A stretch of 64,000 bases of DNA from Methylomonas sp. EFPC3. Lineage in GTDB: Bacteria > Pseudomonadota > Gammaproteobacteria > Methylococcales > Methylomonadaceae. The stretch covers positions 3,286,001 through 3,350,000 of the forward strand of contig NZ_CP116398.1 in assembly GCF_029643245.1 (NCBI RefSeq), given 5' to 3'. This document shows positions 18,312 through 28,048 of the stretch, piece by piece. A program made the translations under genes and the position numbers. Every line of letters starts with the position of its first letter. Position 1 is the stretch's first letter. Under the pieces are notes generated by a model. That model was not told where the DNA came from. It did not search any database and saw only the letters and a list, made by a program, of their open reading frames with translations.

Positions 18312-20135
18312 TTAGTCGCTGGCTCGCGAGGCGCGTTTGCGCTCGTTTTCGGTCAGCAGTTTTTTACGTAAGCGGATCGATTGCGGCGTGACTTCGACCA
18401 GCTCGTCGTCGGCGATGAATTCCAGCGCCTGCTCCAGGCTCATCTTGATCGGCGGCGTTAGCAGGATGTTCTCGTCGGAGCCGGCGGCGCGGATATTGGT
18501 CAACTGCTTGGCTTTGGTCGGGTTGACCACCAAGTCGTTATCGCGCGAGTGGATGCCGATGACCATGCCTTCGTAGACTTCGGTGGCGTGTTCGATGAAC
18601 AAGCGGCCGCGTTCCTGCAAGTTGAACAACGCATAGCCCAGCGATTTGCCTTGCACCATCGACACCAGTACGCCGTTGATACGGCCGCCAACGTTGCCTT
18701 TTTTCATCGGCCCGTAGTGGTCGTAGACGTGGTAGAACAAGCCGGAACCGGACGTGGCGGTCAAAAATTCGGTTTGGAAACCGATCAGGCCGCGCGACGG
18801 CACCATGTATTCCAAGCGGGTGCGGCCCTTGCCGTCCGGCACCATGTTCAGCAGGTCGCCCTTGCGTTCGCCTAACTTTTCCATGATCGCGCCCTGGTGT
18901 TCGTCTTCCAGTTCGATGGTCACCATCTCGAACGGTTCGTGCATCTCGCCGTCGACTTCCTTCAAAATCACTTCCGGACGCGACACGCCCAGTTCGTAAC
19001 CTTCGCGGCGCATGTTTTCGATCAGGATCGACAAATGCAGCTCGCCGCGGCCGGAAACCTTGAATTTGTCCGGGTCCTCGGTGTCTTCGACCCGCAACGC
19101 CACGTTATGCTGCAATTCTTTTTGTAAACGGTCGCGAATCTGCCTTGAGGTGACGAACTTGCCTTCCTTGCCGGCGAACGGCGAGGTGTTGACCTGAAAG
19201 GTCATGCTGACGGTCGGCTCGTCGACTTTCAATGGCGGCAAGGCTTCGACCGCGTCTTGTTGGCACAGGGTGTCGGAAATCTCCAACTTGTCGATACCGG
19301 TAAAGGCAATAATGTCGCCGGCTTGCGCTTGCGGCACTTCGATCCGTTCCAGACCCTTGAAGCCGAAGATTTGCAGCATCCGCACATTGCGGGTAGTGCC
19401 TTCGCGGTTGATCAAGGTCAGTTGCTGGTTGGATTTAACGGTACCGCGCTGAATGCGGCCGATGCCGATCACACCAACATAGCTGTTGTAATCCAGGCTG
19501 ATCACCTGCATTTGGAACGGGCCGTCGATGTTGACCGGTGGCGGGCTGACTTTGTCGACGATGGTTTGGAACAGCGGCGTCATGTCGCCCCCCTCGACCG
19601 TACTTTCCAGCTCCAAGCCGGCATAACCCTTCAACGCCGAGGCGTAAACGATGGGGAAATCCAGTTGCTCGTCGGTCGCGCCCAAGCGGTCGAACAAATC
19701 GAAGGTTTGGTCGATCACCCAATCCGGGCGCGCGCCGGGCCGGTCGACCTTGTTAATCACGACGATGGGTTTCAAGCCCAAGGCAAAAGCTTTCTGAGTC
19801 ACGAAGCGGGTTTGCGGCATTGGGCCGTCCACCGCATCGACCAATAGTAATACGCAATCCACCATGGATAGCACCCGTTCGACTTCGCCGCCGAAGTCGG
19901 CGTGGCCCGGGGTGTCGACGATGTTGATGTGATAGCCGTTCCAATCGATGGCGGTGTTTTTCGCCAGGATCGTAATCCCGCGTTCTTTCTCCAGGGCATT
20001 GGAGTCCATCACCCGCTCGTCGACTTTTTCGTGGGCGTCGAAGGTGCCGGATTGTTGCAACAATTGATCGACGAGGGTGGTTTTGCCATGGTCGACGTGG
20101 GCGATGATGGCGATATTTCTGAGTTTTTCTATCAC
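18312..20135 (-). CDS. typA: Ribosome-associated GTPase BipA/TypA
   Basis: A 607-residue translational GTPase starting [20 protein letters not shown] (G1 loop). ERGITI marks switch [14 protein letters not shown]3, and NKVDRP G4. The C-terminal half has the EF-G-like domains III and V and the BipA-specific C-terminal domain ([12 protein letters not shown] and onward). It binds the 70S ribosome and helps late 50S assembly, cold growth and stress responses. Full length. It is the last gene before the convergent nadE terminator and is separated from the upstream rhodanese gene by a hairpin. Confidence 0.97.
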   Translation of the reverse strand: MIEKLRNIAIIAHVDHGKTTLVDQLLQQSGTFDAHEKVDERVMDSNALEKERGITILAKNTAIDWNGYHINIVDTPGHADFGGEVERVLSMVDCVLLLVDAVDGPMPQTRFVTQKAFALGLKPIVVINKVDRPGARPDWVIDQTFDLFDRLGATDEQLDFPIVYASALKGYAGLELESTVEGGDMTPLFQTIVDKVSPPPVNIDGPFQMQVISLDYNSYVGVIGIGRIQRGTVKSNQQLTLINREGTTRNVRMLQIFGFKGLERIEVPQAQAGDIIAFTGIDKLEISDTLCQQDAVEALPPLKVDEPTVSMTFQVNTSPFAGKEGKFVTSRQIRDRLQKELQHNVALRVEDTEDPDKFKVSGRGELHLSILIENMRREGYELGVSRPEVILKEVDGEMHEPFEMVTIELEDEHQGAIMEKLGERKGDLLNMVPDGKGRTRLEYMVPSRGLIGFQTEFLTATSGSGLFYHVYDHYGPMKKGNVGGRINGVLVSMVQGKSLGYALFNLQERGRLFIEHATEVYEGMVIGIHSRDNDLVVNPTKAKQLTNIRAAGSDENILLTPPIKMSLEQALEFIADDELVEVTPQSIRLRKKLLTENERKRASRASD

Positions 20136-20166
20136 GGGATTTATTAAGTTTTTTACAAAAGAACGT

Positions 20167-20198
20167 GCGCCGGCTTTGCTAAAAACGCGAGCCGGCGC
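20167..20198 (-). terminator. Hairpin after the rhodanese gene
   Basis: GCGCCGGC (20167-20174) pairs with GCCGGCGC (20191-20198) in the gap between the rhodanese stop and typA. On the minus strand it is followed by ACGTTCTTTTG, a loose T-rich tail. It is probably the terminator of the lysR-methyltransferase-rhodanese unit. Confidence 0.5.
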
Positions 20199-20236
20199 GG
20201 AAATGGGTGGCTATGGGTTTACAGTGAATGGGGGGA

Positions 20237-20629
20237 TTAGCTTTGGCTCCAAGGCAGGCCGTGGAAACGCCAGCCGCCGAGCTTGCCGCGATGCTGGTTG
20301 GCGTCGAGCGGACCTTCAAAGCCTTCCAGAATATTGACCAAATGCTGGTAGCCGGCGGCTTCCAGGGCTTTGGCGGCATCTACAGAACGTTGTCCGCTGC
20401 GGCATAACAGCAGTACCGGCGCCGCTTTATTCGGCGCGTGTTGCTGGACCTGGGCAACGAAATCGGCGTTCAATTGCATCCCCGGGAATTCTTTCCAGGC
20501 GACGTGGATGGCCTTTGGCGGATGGCCGACGAAGCCGTGTTCGATGGCGGTGCGGACGTCGATCAGCACGGCGTTGGGATCGGTTTGCAACAAGTCCCAG
20601 GCTTGTTTGGGGTCGAGATTTTCTATCAT
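20237..20629 (-). CDS. Single-domain rhodanese
   Basis: A 130-residue rhodanese-fold protein. The active-site loop CRSGQRS gives the persulfide-carrying Cys76, preceded by the family strand AVLIDVRTAIEHGFVG. It probably carries sulfane sulfur in the cytoplasm (thiosulfate or glutathione persulfide chemistry); there is no signal peptide. It begins 11 bases after the methyltransferase gene and so ends a three-gene minus-strand unit with a LysR regulator. Confidence 0.9.
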   Translation of the reverse strand: MIENLDPKQAWDLLQTDPNAVLIDVRTAIEHGFVGHPPKAIHVAWKEFPGMQLNADFVAQVQQHAPNKAAPVLLLCRSGQRSVDAAKALEAAGYQHLVNILEGFEGPLDANQHRGKLGGWRFHGLPWSQS

Positions 20630-20639
20630 GGGTTACCGC

Positions 20640-21212
20640 TCAAGTTTTTTGCCCGATGAAACAGGCTTCGTTTCGGTTGCCGAGCCGCGTGTCACCGATC
20701 CTGGCGTATTCCTGGTAAAAAACCACGCTCAGGGGCTGAAACAGCTGGAGAAGCTCGTTGCGCGCCAATAGGTAATCGGGATTGCTGGGGCCGTGTTGGT
20801 CAAGCTTGTCGCGGGTAAATGTTTGATAAAACAGCAGGCCGCCCGGATTCAAGGCCGCCATTATCGCATTACACAGGGTGCGGTCAAGAAAACGGCAGAT
20901 GACAATTACATCGTAGCGGTGCTCCGCTAACGATTCGCTGCCGATTTGGCAGTGCCGGGTATTGATGCTGAGGCTTTGCCGATCGGCATAGTGGCGGAGT
21001 TTATCCAGCGCTACCGACGACACGTCCCAGGCGTCGACGCTCAGTCCTGATCCGGCCAACAACAGCGCATTGCCGCCTAGGCCGCAGGCCAAATCCAGCG
21101 CTTTGCCCTGTCGTGGCAGCAAATGCAAGTGGTTGGCGAGTAACTCCGCCGCGGCGGGTGCTGCCGTTGCGTTGCGGTAAATCGCGTCCCACTTGTTTTG
21201 CAGCTCGGTCAC
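20640..21212 (-). CDS. Class I SAM-dependent methyltransferase (TehB-like)
   Basis: A 190-residue methyltransferase. Motif I is LDLACGLGGNALLLAGSG and the acidic end of strand 2 is VDAWDVSS; YDVIVICRFLDRTL and LNPGGLLFYQTF follow. I place the start at GTG 21212-21210, which overlaps the lysR stop as GTGA. The open frame goes further upstream, but only in the wrong frame inside lysR. The TehB-like pattern (small molecule, possibly chalcogen or thiol methylation) suits its rhodanese neighbour, but the substrate is unknown. Confidence 0.85.
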   Translation of the reverse strand: MTELQNKWDAIYRNATAAPAAAELLANHLHLLPRQGKALDLACGLGGNALLLAGSGLSVDAWDVSSVALDKLRHYADRQSLSINTRHCQIGSESLAEHRYDVIVICRFLDRTLCNAIMAALNPGGLLFYQTFTRDKLDQHGPSNPDYLLARNELLQLFQPLSVVFYQEYARIGDTRLGNRNEACFIGQKT

Positions 21213-22111
21213 GGGTTCATGCCGATCCGGTGCGGCAGCCAGGCCTGGATGAACTCCAGGAAGGAACGGACTTTGGCGGACAAATACTTGCGGTGTGGAT
21301 AGACCGCGTAGATTTCCAACGGCGCGATGCCGTATTGCTCCATCACCACTTGCAGACGGCCTTGTTCGATGTCGCGGCCGACGATGTAGCGCGGCAGCAT
21401 GATCAGGCCCAGGCCGTTGACCGCGGCATTGCGGATCGGGTCGGCCATGTTGGCTTGCATCCGGCCGGTCACGGTGACGGTGCGTTCGCCGAGGATGCCT
21501 TTGAAGCGCCATTTATTGCGCGGCGGAATCGCCCAGTTGATCAGGCAGCTGTGGTCTTCCAGGTCTTCCGGGTCTTGCGGGATGCCGTGTTTTTTCAGGT
21601 ATTCCGGCGAGGCGCAGACCACCAATGACGAACTTGCCAACTTGCGGGCGACCAGGCTGGTGTCGTTGAGTTGGCCCAAGTAGATCGCCAGATCGACGCC
21701 CTCGTCGATCAAATCAACCTGGCCACCCTTTAACACCATCTCCACCGACAGATCCGGGTAGTTTTTCAGATACTCGGTCAGACCCGGCGAGATATGGCTG
21801 GCGCCGATCACCGGCGGCGCCAGAATTTTCAACGTACCACGCGGTTCGGTTTGCAAATGGGTGATGGCCGATTCCATTTCTGCAACGTCCAGCAGCACTT
21901 GTTGGCAACGTTCCAGATAAGCCTCGCCGGCTTCCGTCAGGCTTAAGCTGCGGGTCGTACGGTTGAATAAGCGGGTGTTGAGTTCGCTTTCCAGTTGCAT
22001 GATGTGCTTGGTGGCCATGGCTCTGGAAATATCTAAATCCTTGGCAGCGCCGGCGAAGCTGCCGGCCTTGGCGACACGGACAAAAACGTTCATGCTGGTT
22101 AGTTTGTCCAT
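21209..22111 (-). CDS. LysR-family transcriptional regulator
   Basis: A 300-residue LysR regulator. The winged helix-turn-helix is at residues 1-60 (MNVFVRVAKAGSFAGAAKDL through LFNRTTRSLSLTEAG), and the periplasmic-binding-protein-like effector domain spans 90-295. The sequence is close to the widespread CrgA/DmlR/PecT-type branch. It overlaps the methyltransferase start and probably leads that operon. It is divergent from the small membrane protein gene at 22300, so it may control either side. Confidence 0.92.
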   Translation of the reverse strand: MDKLTSMNVFVRVAKAGSFAGAAKDLDISRAMATKHIMQLESELNTRLFNRTTRSLSLTEAGEAYLERCQQVLLDVAEMESAITHLQTEPRGTLKILAPPVIGASHISPGLTEYLKNYPDLSVEMVLKGGQVDLIDEGVDLAIYLGQLNDTSLVARKLASSSLVVCASPEYLKKHGIPQDPEDLEDHSCLINWAIPPRNKWRFKGILGERTVTVTGRMQANMADPIRNAAVNGLGLIMLPRYIVGRDIEQGRLQVVMEQYGIAPLEIYAVYPHRKYLSAKVRSFLEFIQAWLPHRIGMNP

Positions 22112-22201
22112 TCTGCCTCCGGGGACATTATAAAGGAGCTAAAAAACGTTGACATTTTTATTGTTTCTTAATTTTATACAATTTATTTAATAAATGCCTA
22201 A

Positions 22202-22229
22202 TTGTAAACTTTTTTATCTCCGGTATAGT
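22202..22229 (+). promoter_or_regulatory. Sigma-70-like promoter of the small membrane protein gene
   Basis: TTGTAA (22202-22207) and TATAGT (22224-22229) are separated by 16 bases in a very AT-rich region, about 70 bases before the 50-codon gene. Transcription would start near 22236. Confidence 0.55.
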
Positions 22230-22258
22230 GTGCAGCAACTTAACGAGAAAGCACAGAA

Positions 22259-22279
22259 AATCTTGCCAAATGCAAGATT
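22259..22279 (+). other. Stem-loop in the 5' leader of the small membrane protein gene
   Basis: AATCTTGC (22259-22266) and GCAAGATT (22272-22279) form a perfect 8-bp stem with a five-base loop, ending five bases before the AGAGGA ribosome site. It may influence translation or RNA stability. Confidence 0.45.
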
Positions 22280-22299
22280 AAACAGAGGATTTGAGCACA

Positions 22300-22452
22300 A
22301 TGAACGAATTTAAAAAAGACGTACTGGTCGGTACTTTGTTTGTCGCCGGTATTTTGAATTTTCTTTCCGGCCTGTTTGTAATTTCCACTGTCCTGTTTGC
22401 AGCGACGTCAATGTTCAGCAATATTTCGCTTAATACTCAAGCGAGCCGCTGA
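22300..22452 (+). CDS. 50-residue single-span membrane protein, unknown
   Basis: ATG 22300 to TGA 22452 encodes 50 residues starting MNEFKKDVLV and ending LNTQASR. Residues about 9-38 are strongly hydrophobic (LVGTLFVAGILNFLSGLFV and following), giving one or two membrane passes with a charged N-terminus. AGAGGA at 22284-22289 is a good ribosome site. The gene has its own promoter-like sequence, a leader stem-loop and a strong terminator, so it looks like a real single-gene transcript. I do not recognise the family. Confidence 0.65.
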   Translation: MNEFKKDVLVGTLFVAGILNFLSGLFVISTVLFAATSMFSNISLNTQASR

Positions 22453-22533
22453 TCCCCCTGAATTTGTAACTACCTCCTGGTGTTGTAATTAACGAGCGGT
22501 AACCTCCTTTCAAGCACTCCGCTGGTTTTCTTG

Positions 22534-22567
22534 CCTCCCTCTGCGCAAGCATTGGGAGGTTTTTTTT
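22534..22567 (+). terminator. Intrinsic terminator after the small membrane protein gene
   Basis: CCTCCC (22534-22539) pairs with GGGAGG (22554-22559), followed by a run of eight T (22560-22567). A classic Rho-independent terminator. Confidence 0.8.
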
Positions 22568-22637
22568 GTCCGCAGTTTTTCCGGCACTTTGGGCGTCATG
22601 CTATGATTCAGCCCGTTCGCAATCGAGATCAACAGTC

Positions 22638-22976
22638 ATGAACGACGTTTTACAGCAATTGGCATTGGTGCTGGAGCAGCGCAAACAGCAATCGGCCGAT
22701 CAATCTTATGTAGCAAGCTTGTACGCCAAAGGTTTGGACCATATTTTGAAAAAAATCGGTGAAGAAGCCACGGAAACGGTAATGGCGGCGAAAGACGGCG
22801 ATAAAGATAAGATCGTTTACGAAGTGGCCGATCTGTGGTTTCACTCCATGGTCTTGTTGGCGCACCAGGAACTCGGGCCGGAACAGGTGATCAACGAGCT
22901 GCAGCGGCGTTTCGGTTTGTCCGGTCTGCAGGAAAAAGCGCAACGCAGCTCTCAAATAGGCAAACAGCAGGAGTAG
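22638..22976 (+). CDS. hisE: Phosphoribosyl-ATP pyrophosphatase
   Basis: A 112-residue HisE of the MazG-like all-alpha NTP pyrophosphohydrolase fold: [18 protein letters not shown] followed by [15 protein letters not shown], with the acidic metal-binding residues in place. It performs the second step of histidine biosynthesis. The ATG at 22638 gives the normal family length; the open frame's earlier ATG (22566) lies in the terminator T-run region. It is followed three bases later by tatA, an arrangement seen in many gammaproteobacteria. Confidence 0.93.
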   Translation: MNDVLQQLALVLEQRKQQSADQSYVASLYAKGLDHILKKIGEEATETVMAAKDGDKDKIVYEVADLWFHSMVLLAHQELGPEQVINELQRRFGLSGLQEKAQRSSQIGKQQE

Positions 22977-22979
22977 GTA

Positions 22980-23195
22980 ATGGGTTTTAGTATTCCGCAT
23001 TTATTGGTGGTGTTGGTGATTGTCGTGTTGGTGTTCGGCACCAAGCGTTTGAAAAATGTCGGCGCCGACCTTGGCGAGGCCATCAGAGGTTTCCGCAATG
23101 CTGTAAAGGAAGGCGGCGAAGACAAAACGCTGGCCAATAAGGAAGACGATGTGCTGGAAGGCGAAGTCTCCAGTAAAGAAAAAGACAAGGTGTAA
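22980..23195 (+). CDS. tatA: Sec-independent translocase subunit TatA
   Basis: A 71-residue protein with one short N-terminal membrane helix ([17 protein letters not shown]), the FG hinge, and an amphipathic helix ([19 protein letters not shown]), followed by a charged tail. It forms the pore of the twin-arginine translocase that exports folded proteins. First of tatABC. Confidence 0.95.
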   Translation: MGFSIPHLLVVLVIVVLVFGTKRLKNVGADLGEAIRGFRNAVKEGGEDKTLANKEDDVLEGEVSSKEKDKV

Positions 23196-23202
23196 CGCGA
23201 CT

Positions 23203-23523
23203 ATGTTCGATGTCGGTTTTTCCGAATTGCTGATGGTCGGCTTGGTGGCTTTATTGGTATTGGGCCCGGAAAAATTGCCCAGAGCTGCCCGCTTGGCCGG
23301 GCTATGGGTCGGTAAGGCACGTAGTGTGCTGGCAGTCGCCAAGGCGGAAATCAAGCAGGAGCTGGCCGCTGAAGAGATGCGGCAACTGATGCAGCAAAAC
23401 ATCGCCGGCGAAGTACAAAAAGTTATAGACGAGACCCGCTCGGCTGTCGACGACGTCAATTTCAGCATTCAAGCTGCGACCGAAACCGATCAACACGATG
23501 ACAAACCAAGTTCAGCCGGATAA
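23203..23523 (+). CDS. tatB: Sec-independent translocase subunit TatB
   Basis: A 106-residue protein starting MFDVGFSELLMVGLVALLVL, with conserved Glu8 and the GPEKLP hinge, then a long amphipathic and helical region. It forms the receptor complex with TatC. The gene starts seven bases after tatA and its 3' end overlaps the tatC start by 26 bases. Confidence 0.94.
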   Translation: MFDVGFSELLMVGLVALLVLGPEKLPRAARLAGLWVGKARSVLAVAKAEIKQELAAEEMRQLMQQNIAGEVQKVIDETRSAVDDVNFSIQAATETDQHDDKPSSAG

Positions 23524-24253
23524 CGAACAGTCTTTTTTCAGCCATCTGGTCGAACTGCGCGACCGTCTGTTAAAGATGGTGCTCTGCGTATTGCTGGTGT
23601 TTGTCGGCACCGCCAGTTACGCCAACGAGATCTATGCTTTTTTGGCCGATCCGCTGTTGCAGCATATGCCGAAAAACAGTTCCATGATTGCGATAGACGT
23701 GGCTTCGCCGTTTTTTACGCCGTTTAAACTGGCGTTTGTCGTCGCCGTGTTCGCCAGCATCCCTTTCATCCTTTATCAGTTTTGGGGCTTCGTCGCGCCG
23801 GGCTTGTACCGCCACGAGAAAATGATGGTGGCGCCGCTGTTGCTGGCCAGCACGGTATTGTTTTACGGCGGCGCGGCGTTTGCCTACTTTTTGGTGTTCC
23901 CGTTGGTATTTTCCTACCTGACGGCGGCCGCCCCGGCCGGGGTCGCCGTAATGACCGACATCGCCACCTATTTGGATTTCGTGTTGGCGATGTTTTTTGC
24001 GTTCGGCCTGGCCTTCGAAATTCCGGTGCTGACCATCGTGCTGGTCTGGACCGGCATCATCAGTCCGGAATCCTTGGCGGAAAAACGGCCTTATGTGATC
24101 GTCGGCGTGTTTGTGGTGGCGATGTTTCTGACGCCGCCCGACGCCTTGTCCCAAACCTTGTTGGCGGTGCCGATGTGGTTGTTGTTCGAGTCGGGCCTGT
24201 TGTTCTCCAGGTTAATAACCCGGCGCGACCGCGCAGCCGAGAACGATGGTTAG
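23498..24253 (+). CDS. tatC: Sec-independent translocase subunit TatC
   Basis: A 251-residue, six-helix inner-membrane protein. The N-terminal cytoplasmic signature FFSHLVELRDRLLK is present, as are FTPFKLAFVVAVFASIPF, the periplasmic loop, and KRPYVIVGVFVVAMFLTPPD near the fifth helix. It recognises twin-arginine signal peptides. It overlaps the downstream yggS-type gene by eight bases. Confidence 0.96.
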   Translation: MTNQVQPDNEQSFFSHLVELRDRLLKMVLCVLLVFVGTASYANEIYAFLADPLLQHMPKNSSMIAIDVASPFFTPFKLAFVVAVFASIPFILYQFWGFVAPGLYRHEKMMVAPLLLASTVLFYGGAAFAYFLVFPLVFSYLTAAAPAGVAVMTDIATYLDFVLAMFFAFGLAFEIPVLTIVLVWTGIISPESLAEKRPYVIVGVFVVAMFLTPPDALSQTLLAVPMWLLFESGLLFSRLITRRDRAAENDG

Positions 24254-24929
24254 TATCGCCGGGCGTTTTGCAGCGGTCCGCGCCCAATTGCGCGATGCCG
24301 AAATCGCCGCCGGGCGCCTGCCGGGTAGCGTGCAATTGCTTGCCGTCAGCAAAACCAAACCGGCGGCCGACCTGGCCGCGGCTTATCGATTGGGTCAGCG
24401 CCATTTCGGCGAAAATTATTTGCAGGAAGCGCTGAAGAAGCAGCAACAACTGGCCGCGTTCGATATCAGTTGGCATTTCATCGGCCCGATCCAATCCAAC
24501 AAAACCCGGCCGATAGCCACGCATTTCGCTTGGGTGCACAGCGTCGACCGTTTCAAAATCGCCGAGCGTCTCAGCGAGCAGCGCCCGGATTATTTGCCGC
24601 CGCTGAATATCTGCCTGCAAGTCAATATCAGCGACGAAGCTACCAAATCCGGCGTCGGTCTGGCCGAGTTGCCGGATTTGGTTGTGCAAGTGGAACAATT
24701 GCCGCGTCTGCGTTTGCGCGGCGTAATGGCTATTCCTGAGCCGGCGGCCGATTTCGAAACGCAGCGCATTCCTTACCGACGCCTGTACCAGGCGGCAACG
24801 GCATTGCACCTACCGCAGCTGGATACGTTTTCGTTCGGCATGAGCGGCGATCTGCTGGCCGCGGTCACCGAAGGCGCCACCATGGTTAGGATCGGCACGG
24901 CGCTGTTCGGTGCGCGTCCTAGCCAATAA
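24246..24929 (+). CDS. YggS-family PLP-binding protein
   Basis: A 227-residue alanine-racemase-fold protein of the YggS/PLPBP family. The PLP-lysine motif is VQLLAVSKTKPA, with HFGENYLQE and WHFIGPIQSNK as further family signatures, and the C-terminal phosphate-binding FSFGMSGDL and VRIGTALFG. It balances free pyridoxal phosphate and amino-acid pools and has no known catalytic activity. Its start lies within the tatC end. Confidence 0.93.
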   Translation: MVSIAGRFAAVRAQLRDAEIAAGRLPGSVQLLAVSKTKPAADLAAAYRLGQRHFGENYLQEALKKQQQLAAFDISWHFIGPIQSNKTRPIATHFAWVHSVDRFKIAERLSEQRPDYLPPLNICLQVNISDEATKSGVGLAELPDLVVQVEQLPRLRLRGVMAIPEPAADFETQRIPYRRLYQAATALHLPQLDTFSFGMSGDLLAAVTEGATMVRIGTALFGARPSQ

Positions 24930-24986
24930 ATTGTTTTTCATGGATAATGCGGGCAATTTTCCGACAAATCCCCATTCTCCGACCCG

Positions 24987-26747
24987 ATGAAACAAAAGCT
25001 GGAATCCCTTTTACAACAGGCAGTTGCAGGTATCAAAACTCAAGGTATTCTCGAAAACGATTTCATTGCCCAAATTCAATTAGAACGCACCAAAGACCCG
25101 CAACACGGCGATTTCGCTACCAATCTGGCGATGCTGCTGGCCAAACCGGCCAAACAAAACCCGCGCCAACTCGCTGAAAAAATCGTCGCGGCCTTGCCTG
25201 CCGACCCGGCAGTGGTCAAAGTCGAGATCGCCGGGCCCGGATTCATCAACTTTTTCATCAATCCTGATAGCCAGTTCCAGATCGTGCGCCAAGTGCTGGA
25301 GCAAGGCGACGGCTTCGGCCTGAGCCGGATTGGAGCCGGGCAGCGGGTGCAAGTCGAGTTTGTCTCCGCCAATCCGACCGGGCCATTGCATGTCGGCCAC
25401 GGCCGCGGTGCCGCCTATGGTTCCGCAGTAGCCGACCTGTTGGAAGCGGCCGGTTTCAGCGTCGAGCGTGAATACTACGTCAACGACGCCGGCCGGCAAA
25501 TGGATATTCTGGCGGCCAGCGTCTGGTTGCGTTACCTGGAAGCCTGCGGCGAAGTATTGCCTTTTCCGAGTAACGGCTACCGAGGCGAATACGTTAGAGA
25601 TATTTCCGCCAATTTGCACAGAAGCGCCGGCGACAAGTACCGCCAGCCAGCCGCACAGGTTTTGGCGGATTTACCGGCTGACGAAGCGCAAGGCGGCGAT
25701 AAGGAAAAGCATATCGACGCGCTGATCGAACGCGCTAAAACGTTGTTGGGGCCGGAAGCCTACGAGCAAGTGTTTCAAGCCGGCCTGAACGAGATCTTGC
25801 TGGATATCAAAGACGACCTTGCCGAGTTCGGCGTCGGTTATCAGTGTTGGTTCTCGGAACGTTCGTTGATGGACGACCAATCCATTGACCGGGCGCTACA
25901 GCGTTTGGACGAGGCAGGGTTTCTGTACCGGCAGGAAGGGGCGACCTGGTTCGCTTCCAGCCGATTGGGCGACGAAAAAGATCGGGTGGTAGTGCGCGAC
26001 AACGGTCAAACTACCTATTTTGCGTCCGATATCGCTTACCACATGAACAAGCTGGATCGGGGCTTCGACAAGATCGTCAATATCTGGGGCGCCGACCACC
26101 ACGGCTATATTCCGCGGGTCAAAGCCGCGATGCAGGCCCTGGGTGCCGACGATTCCAAACTTAAAGTGTTGCTGGTGCAATTTGCCGTACTCTACCGCGG
26201 CGACGAAAAAGTGCAGATGTCGACCCGTTCCGGTGAATTCGTCACCTTGCGCCAACTGCGTAACGAAGTCGGCAAAGACGCCTGCCGTTTTTTCTATGTG
26301 ATGCGCAAGTCCGAGCAGCACATGGATTTCGACTTGAAACTGGCGACCTCCAAAACCAACGAAAATCCGGTCTATTACGTACAGTATGCGCATGCCCGGG
26401 TGTGCAGCGTGTTGCGCCAACTGGACGAAAAAGGTCGCCAACGCGATCCGCTGCTGGGCATGCAGCATCTGAATCTGTTGGTCGAGGAACAGGAAAGCGC
26501 GCTGTTGACGACATTGTCCAGATATCCGGAAACGCTGGAGCGGGCGGCGTTGAACTACGAACCGCACCAATTGATTCAATATCTGCGCGAATTGGCCAAC
26601 CAATTCCATAGTTACTATAACGCCCACCAATTTTTGGTCGACGACGACAAGCTGTGCAATGCCCGGATCAACCTGGTTTGCGCGGTCCGGCAAGTGTTGG
26701 CCAATGCCATGTCGCTGCTGAAAATCAATACACCCGAAGCGATGTAA
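24987..26747 (+). CDS. argS: Arginyl-tRNA synthetase
   Basis: A 586-residue class I tRNA synthetase. It has the ArgRS N-terminal domain (1-110), the HIGH-type motif [17 protein letters not shown] near residue 132, and the ArgRS-specific sequence [12 protein letters not shown] in the KMSKS-loop position. The DALR anticodon-binding domain follows to the end. The gene is complete and ends directly against the next gene with no spacer. Confidence 0.97.
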   Translation: MKQKLESLLQQAVAGIKTQGILENDFIAQIQLERTKDPQHGDFATNLAMLLAKPAKQNPRQLAEKIVAALPADPAVVKVEIAGPGFINFFINPDSQFQIVRQVLEQGDGFGLSRIGAGQRVQVEFVSANPTGPLHVGHGRGAAYGSAVADLLEAAGFSVEREYYVNDAGRQMDILAASVWLRYLEACGEVLPFPSNGYRGEYVRDISANLHRSAGDKYRQPAAQVLADLPADEAQGGDKEKHIDALIERAKTLLGPEAYEQVFQAGLNEILLDIKDDLAEFGVGYQCWFSERSLMDDQSIDRALQRLDEAGFLYRQEGATWFASSRLGDEKDRVVVRDNGQTTYFASDIAYHMNKLDRGFDKIVNIWGADHHGYIPRVKAAMQALGADDSKLKVLLVQFAVLYRGDEKVQMSTRSGEFVTLRQLRNEVGKDACRFFYVMRKSEQHMDFDLKLATSKTNENPVYYVQYAHARVCSVLRQLDEKGRQRDPLLGMQHLNLLVEEQESALLTTLSRYPETLERAALNYEPHQLIQYLRELANQFHSYYNAHQFLVDDDKLCNARINLVCAVRQVLANAMSLLKINTPEAM

Positions 26748-27368
26748 ATGGCCAGAGATTACAAGCACCGCGTACAAAGCCCCAATTACGGCGCCGGCCG
26801 GCGGAAGCCGAAGCAGTCGTCGTCGGTTGCGTTATGGCGCTGGCTGTTGGTGATTATGCTGATAGCGGCCTTCGTGGTGTTTTTGAATATGATCGGTAAG
26901 CTGGTGCCGGAATTGGTCGCCGGCAAGCCCAACCCGGAAACCCAGCCCGCCGCCGAACCGAAAAAGCAAGAGTTGCCGCTAAAACCCCAAACCGCCGCCG
27001 AAACGGAAAAACCGGTCGAACCGGAAGAGCCGCGTTACGATTTTTATACGATTCTGCCGCAGGCGGAAGTCGTGGTGCCGGACTATGAAATCAAAACCCG
27101 GGTCCGCGAGCAGTTGGTCGGCAAAACCAAGGCTGCCAAATACATCATGCAGGCCGGTTCGTTCAGGGAGGCGGCTGAAGCCGAACGTCACAAAGCCAAA
27201 CTGGCCTTACTCGGCATCGAGTCGCGGGTCGAAAAAGCCAAAGTCGGCAACGTGATTTGGCATCGAGTCAAAGTGGGGCCGTACGATAACCCTGCCAGCG
27301 TCTCCACGATTAAGGAACTGCTGCAGAAAAACGGTATCGGCGTGATCGTCACCGAAAGCGGTCAGTAG
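26748..27368 (+). CDS. SPOR-domain membrane protein (FtsN-like)
   Basis: A 206-residue bitopic protein: basic cytoplasmic N-terminus, a membrane helix at about 27-50 (WRWLLVIMLIAAFVVFLNMIG), a proline- and glutamate-rich linker, and a C-terminal SPOR domain (about 125-205: YIMQAGSFREAAEAERHKAKL through VKVGPYDN). SPOR domains bind denuded septal glycan, so a role in cell division like FtsN is likely. The start codon follows the argS stop directly; argS-SPOR neighbourhood is common in gammaproteobacteria. Confidence 0.9.
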   Translation: MARDYKHRVQSPNYGAGRRKPKQSSSVALWRWLLVIMLIAAFVVFLNMIGKLVPELVAGKPNPETQPAAEPKKQELPLKPQTAAETEKPVEPEEPRYDFYTILPQAEVVVPDYEIKTRVREQLVGKTKAAKYIMQAGSFREAAEAERHKAKLALLGIESRVEKAKVGNVIWHRVKVGPYDNPASVSTIKELLQKNGIGVIVTESGQ

Positions 27369-27487
27369 ATTTCAGGATGTAAGTTGCAATTCGGTGCAAA
27401 ATTTACCGCCAATTCGGCATTTATCGATTGACTGGCCTATAGTTTTAAGCTCTGATTAAAGCCCACAATTTCCAGGGGAGAGGCTAC

Positions 27488-28039
27488 ATGCTCAAGAAAA
27501 AATTAATGGTGTTGATGTTGGCAGGTTTGACCGTTTTGAGCGGTTGCAGCCGGCTTTACTACTACTCGAGCAGCATTGACGACGACGACTTGGTCGAAGT
27601 CAGCTACGATGCGATCGGCTGGCTGCTGGCCGATTTGCGCCAGCCCTTGCCTAAAGGCAGTCTGGTCGTGATCAATTCCCTGGTCAACGTCGACGACATG
27701 GGCCAAACCCTGCCATTCGGCAGGATCATTTCCGACCAGCTTTCTTCGGCGCTGCATCGTTCCGGTTACCGGGTGATGGGTATGGAGCTGCCGACCGAGA
27801 TTTTTGCCAAAAATGAAGCCGGCATTCTGGAATTGCCGGAAAAAACCAAGGAAGCTTTAAATAACGTCGGTGCTAAAGCGATTGTGATTGGTTCCTACGC
27901 GCCGGGACGCGATAACGTTTATGTCTCCTTGCGGGTGGTCGATATCGCCAGCCAGAACGTGGTTTCCTCGACTGATTACTCGGTGGCAATGGGACCAGAC
28001 GCCAAAGTGCTGACGACCAAGCCCCAGCCTAAACAATAA
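27488..28039 (+). CDS. FlgO-domain outer-membrane lipoprotein
   Basis: A 183-residue lipoprotein with lipobox LSGC (Cys at about 20) after a basic signal sequence. The body matches the FlgO domain: SLVVINSLVNVDDMGQTLPFGRIISDQ, then YRVMGMELP and KAIVIGSYAPGRDNVYVSLRVVD. In Vibrio, FlgO belongs to a flagellar outer-membrane set, but no flagellar gene is near here. A general envelope role is as likely. GGGGAGAGG precedes the ATG. It appears to be a single gene with a hairpin behind it. Confidence 0.82.
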   Translation: MLKKKLMVLMLAGLTVLSGCSRLYYYSSSIDDDDLVEVSYDAIGWLLADLRQPLPKGSLVVINSLVNVDDMGQTLPFGRIISDQLSSALHRSGYRVMGMELPTEIFAKNEAGILELPEKTKEALNNVGAKAIVIGSYAPGRDNVYVSLRVVDIASQNVVSSTDYSVAMGPDAKVLTTKPQPKQ

Positions 28040-28048
28040 ACCGTCCAG

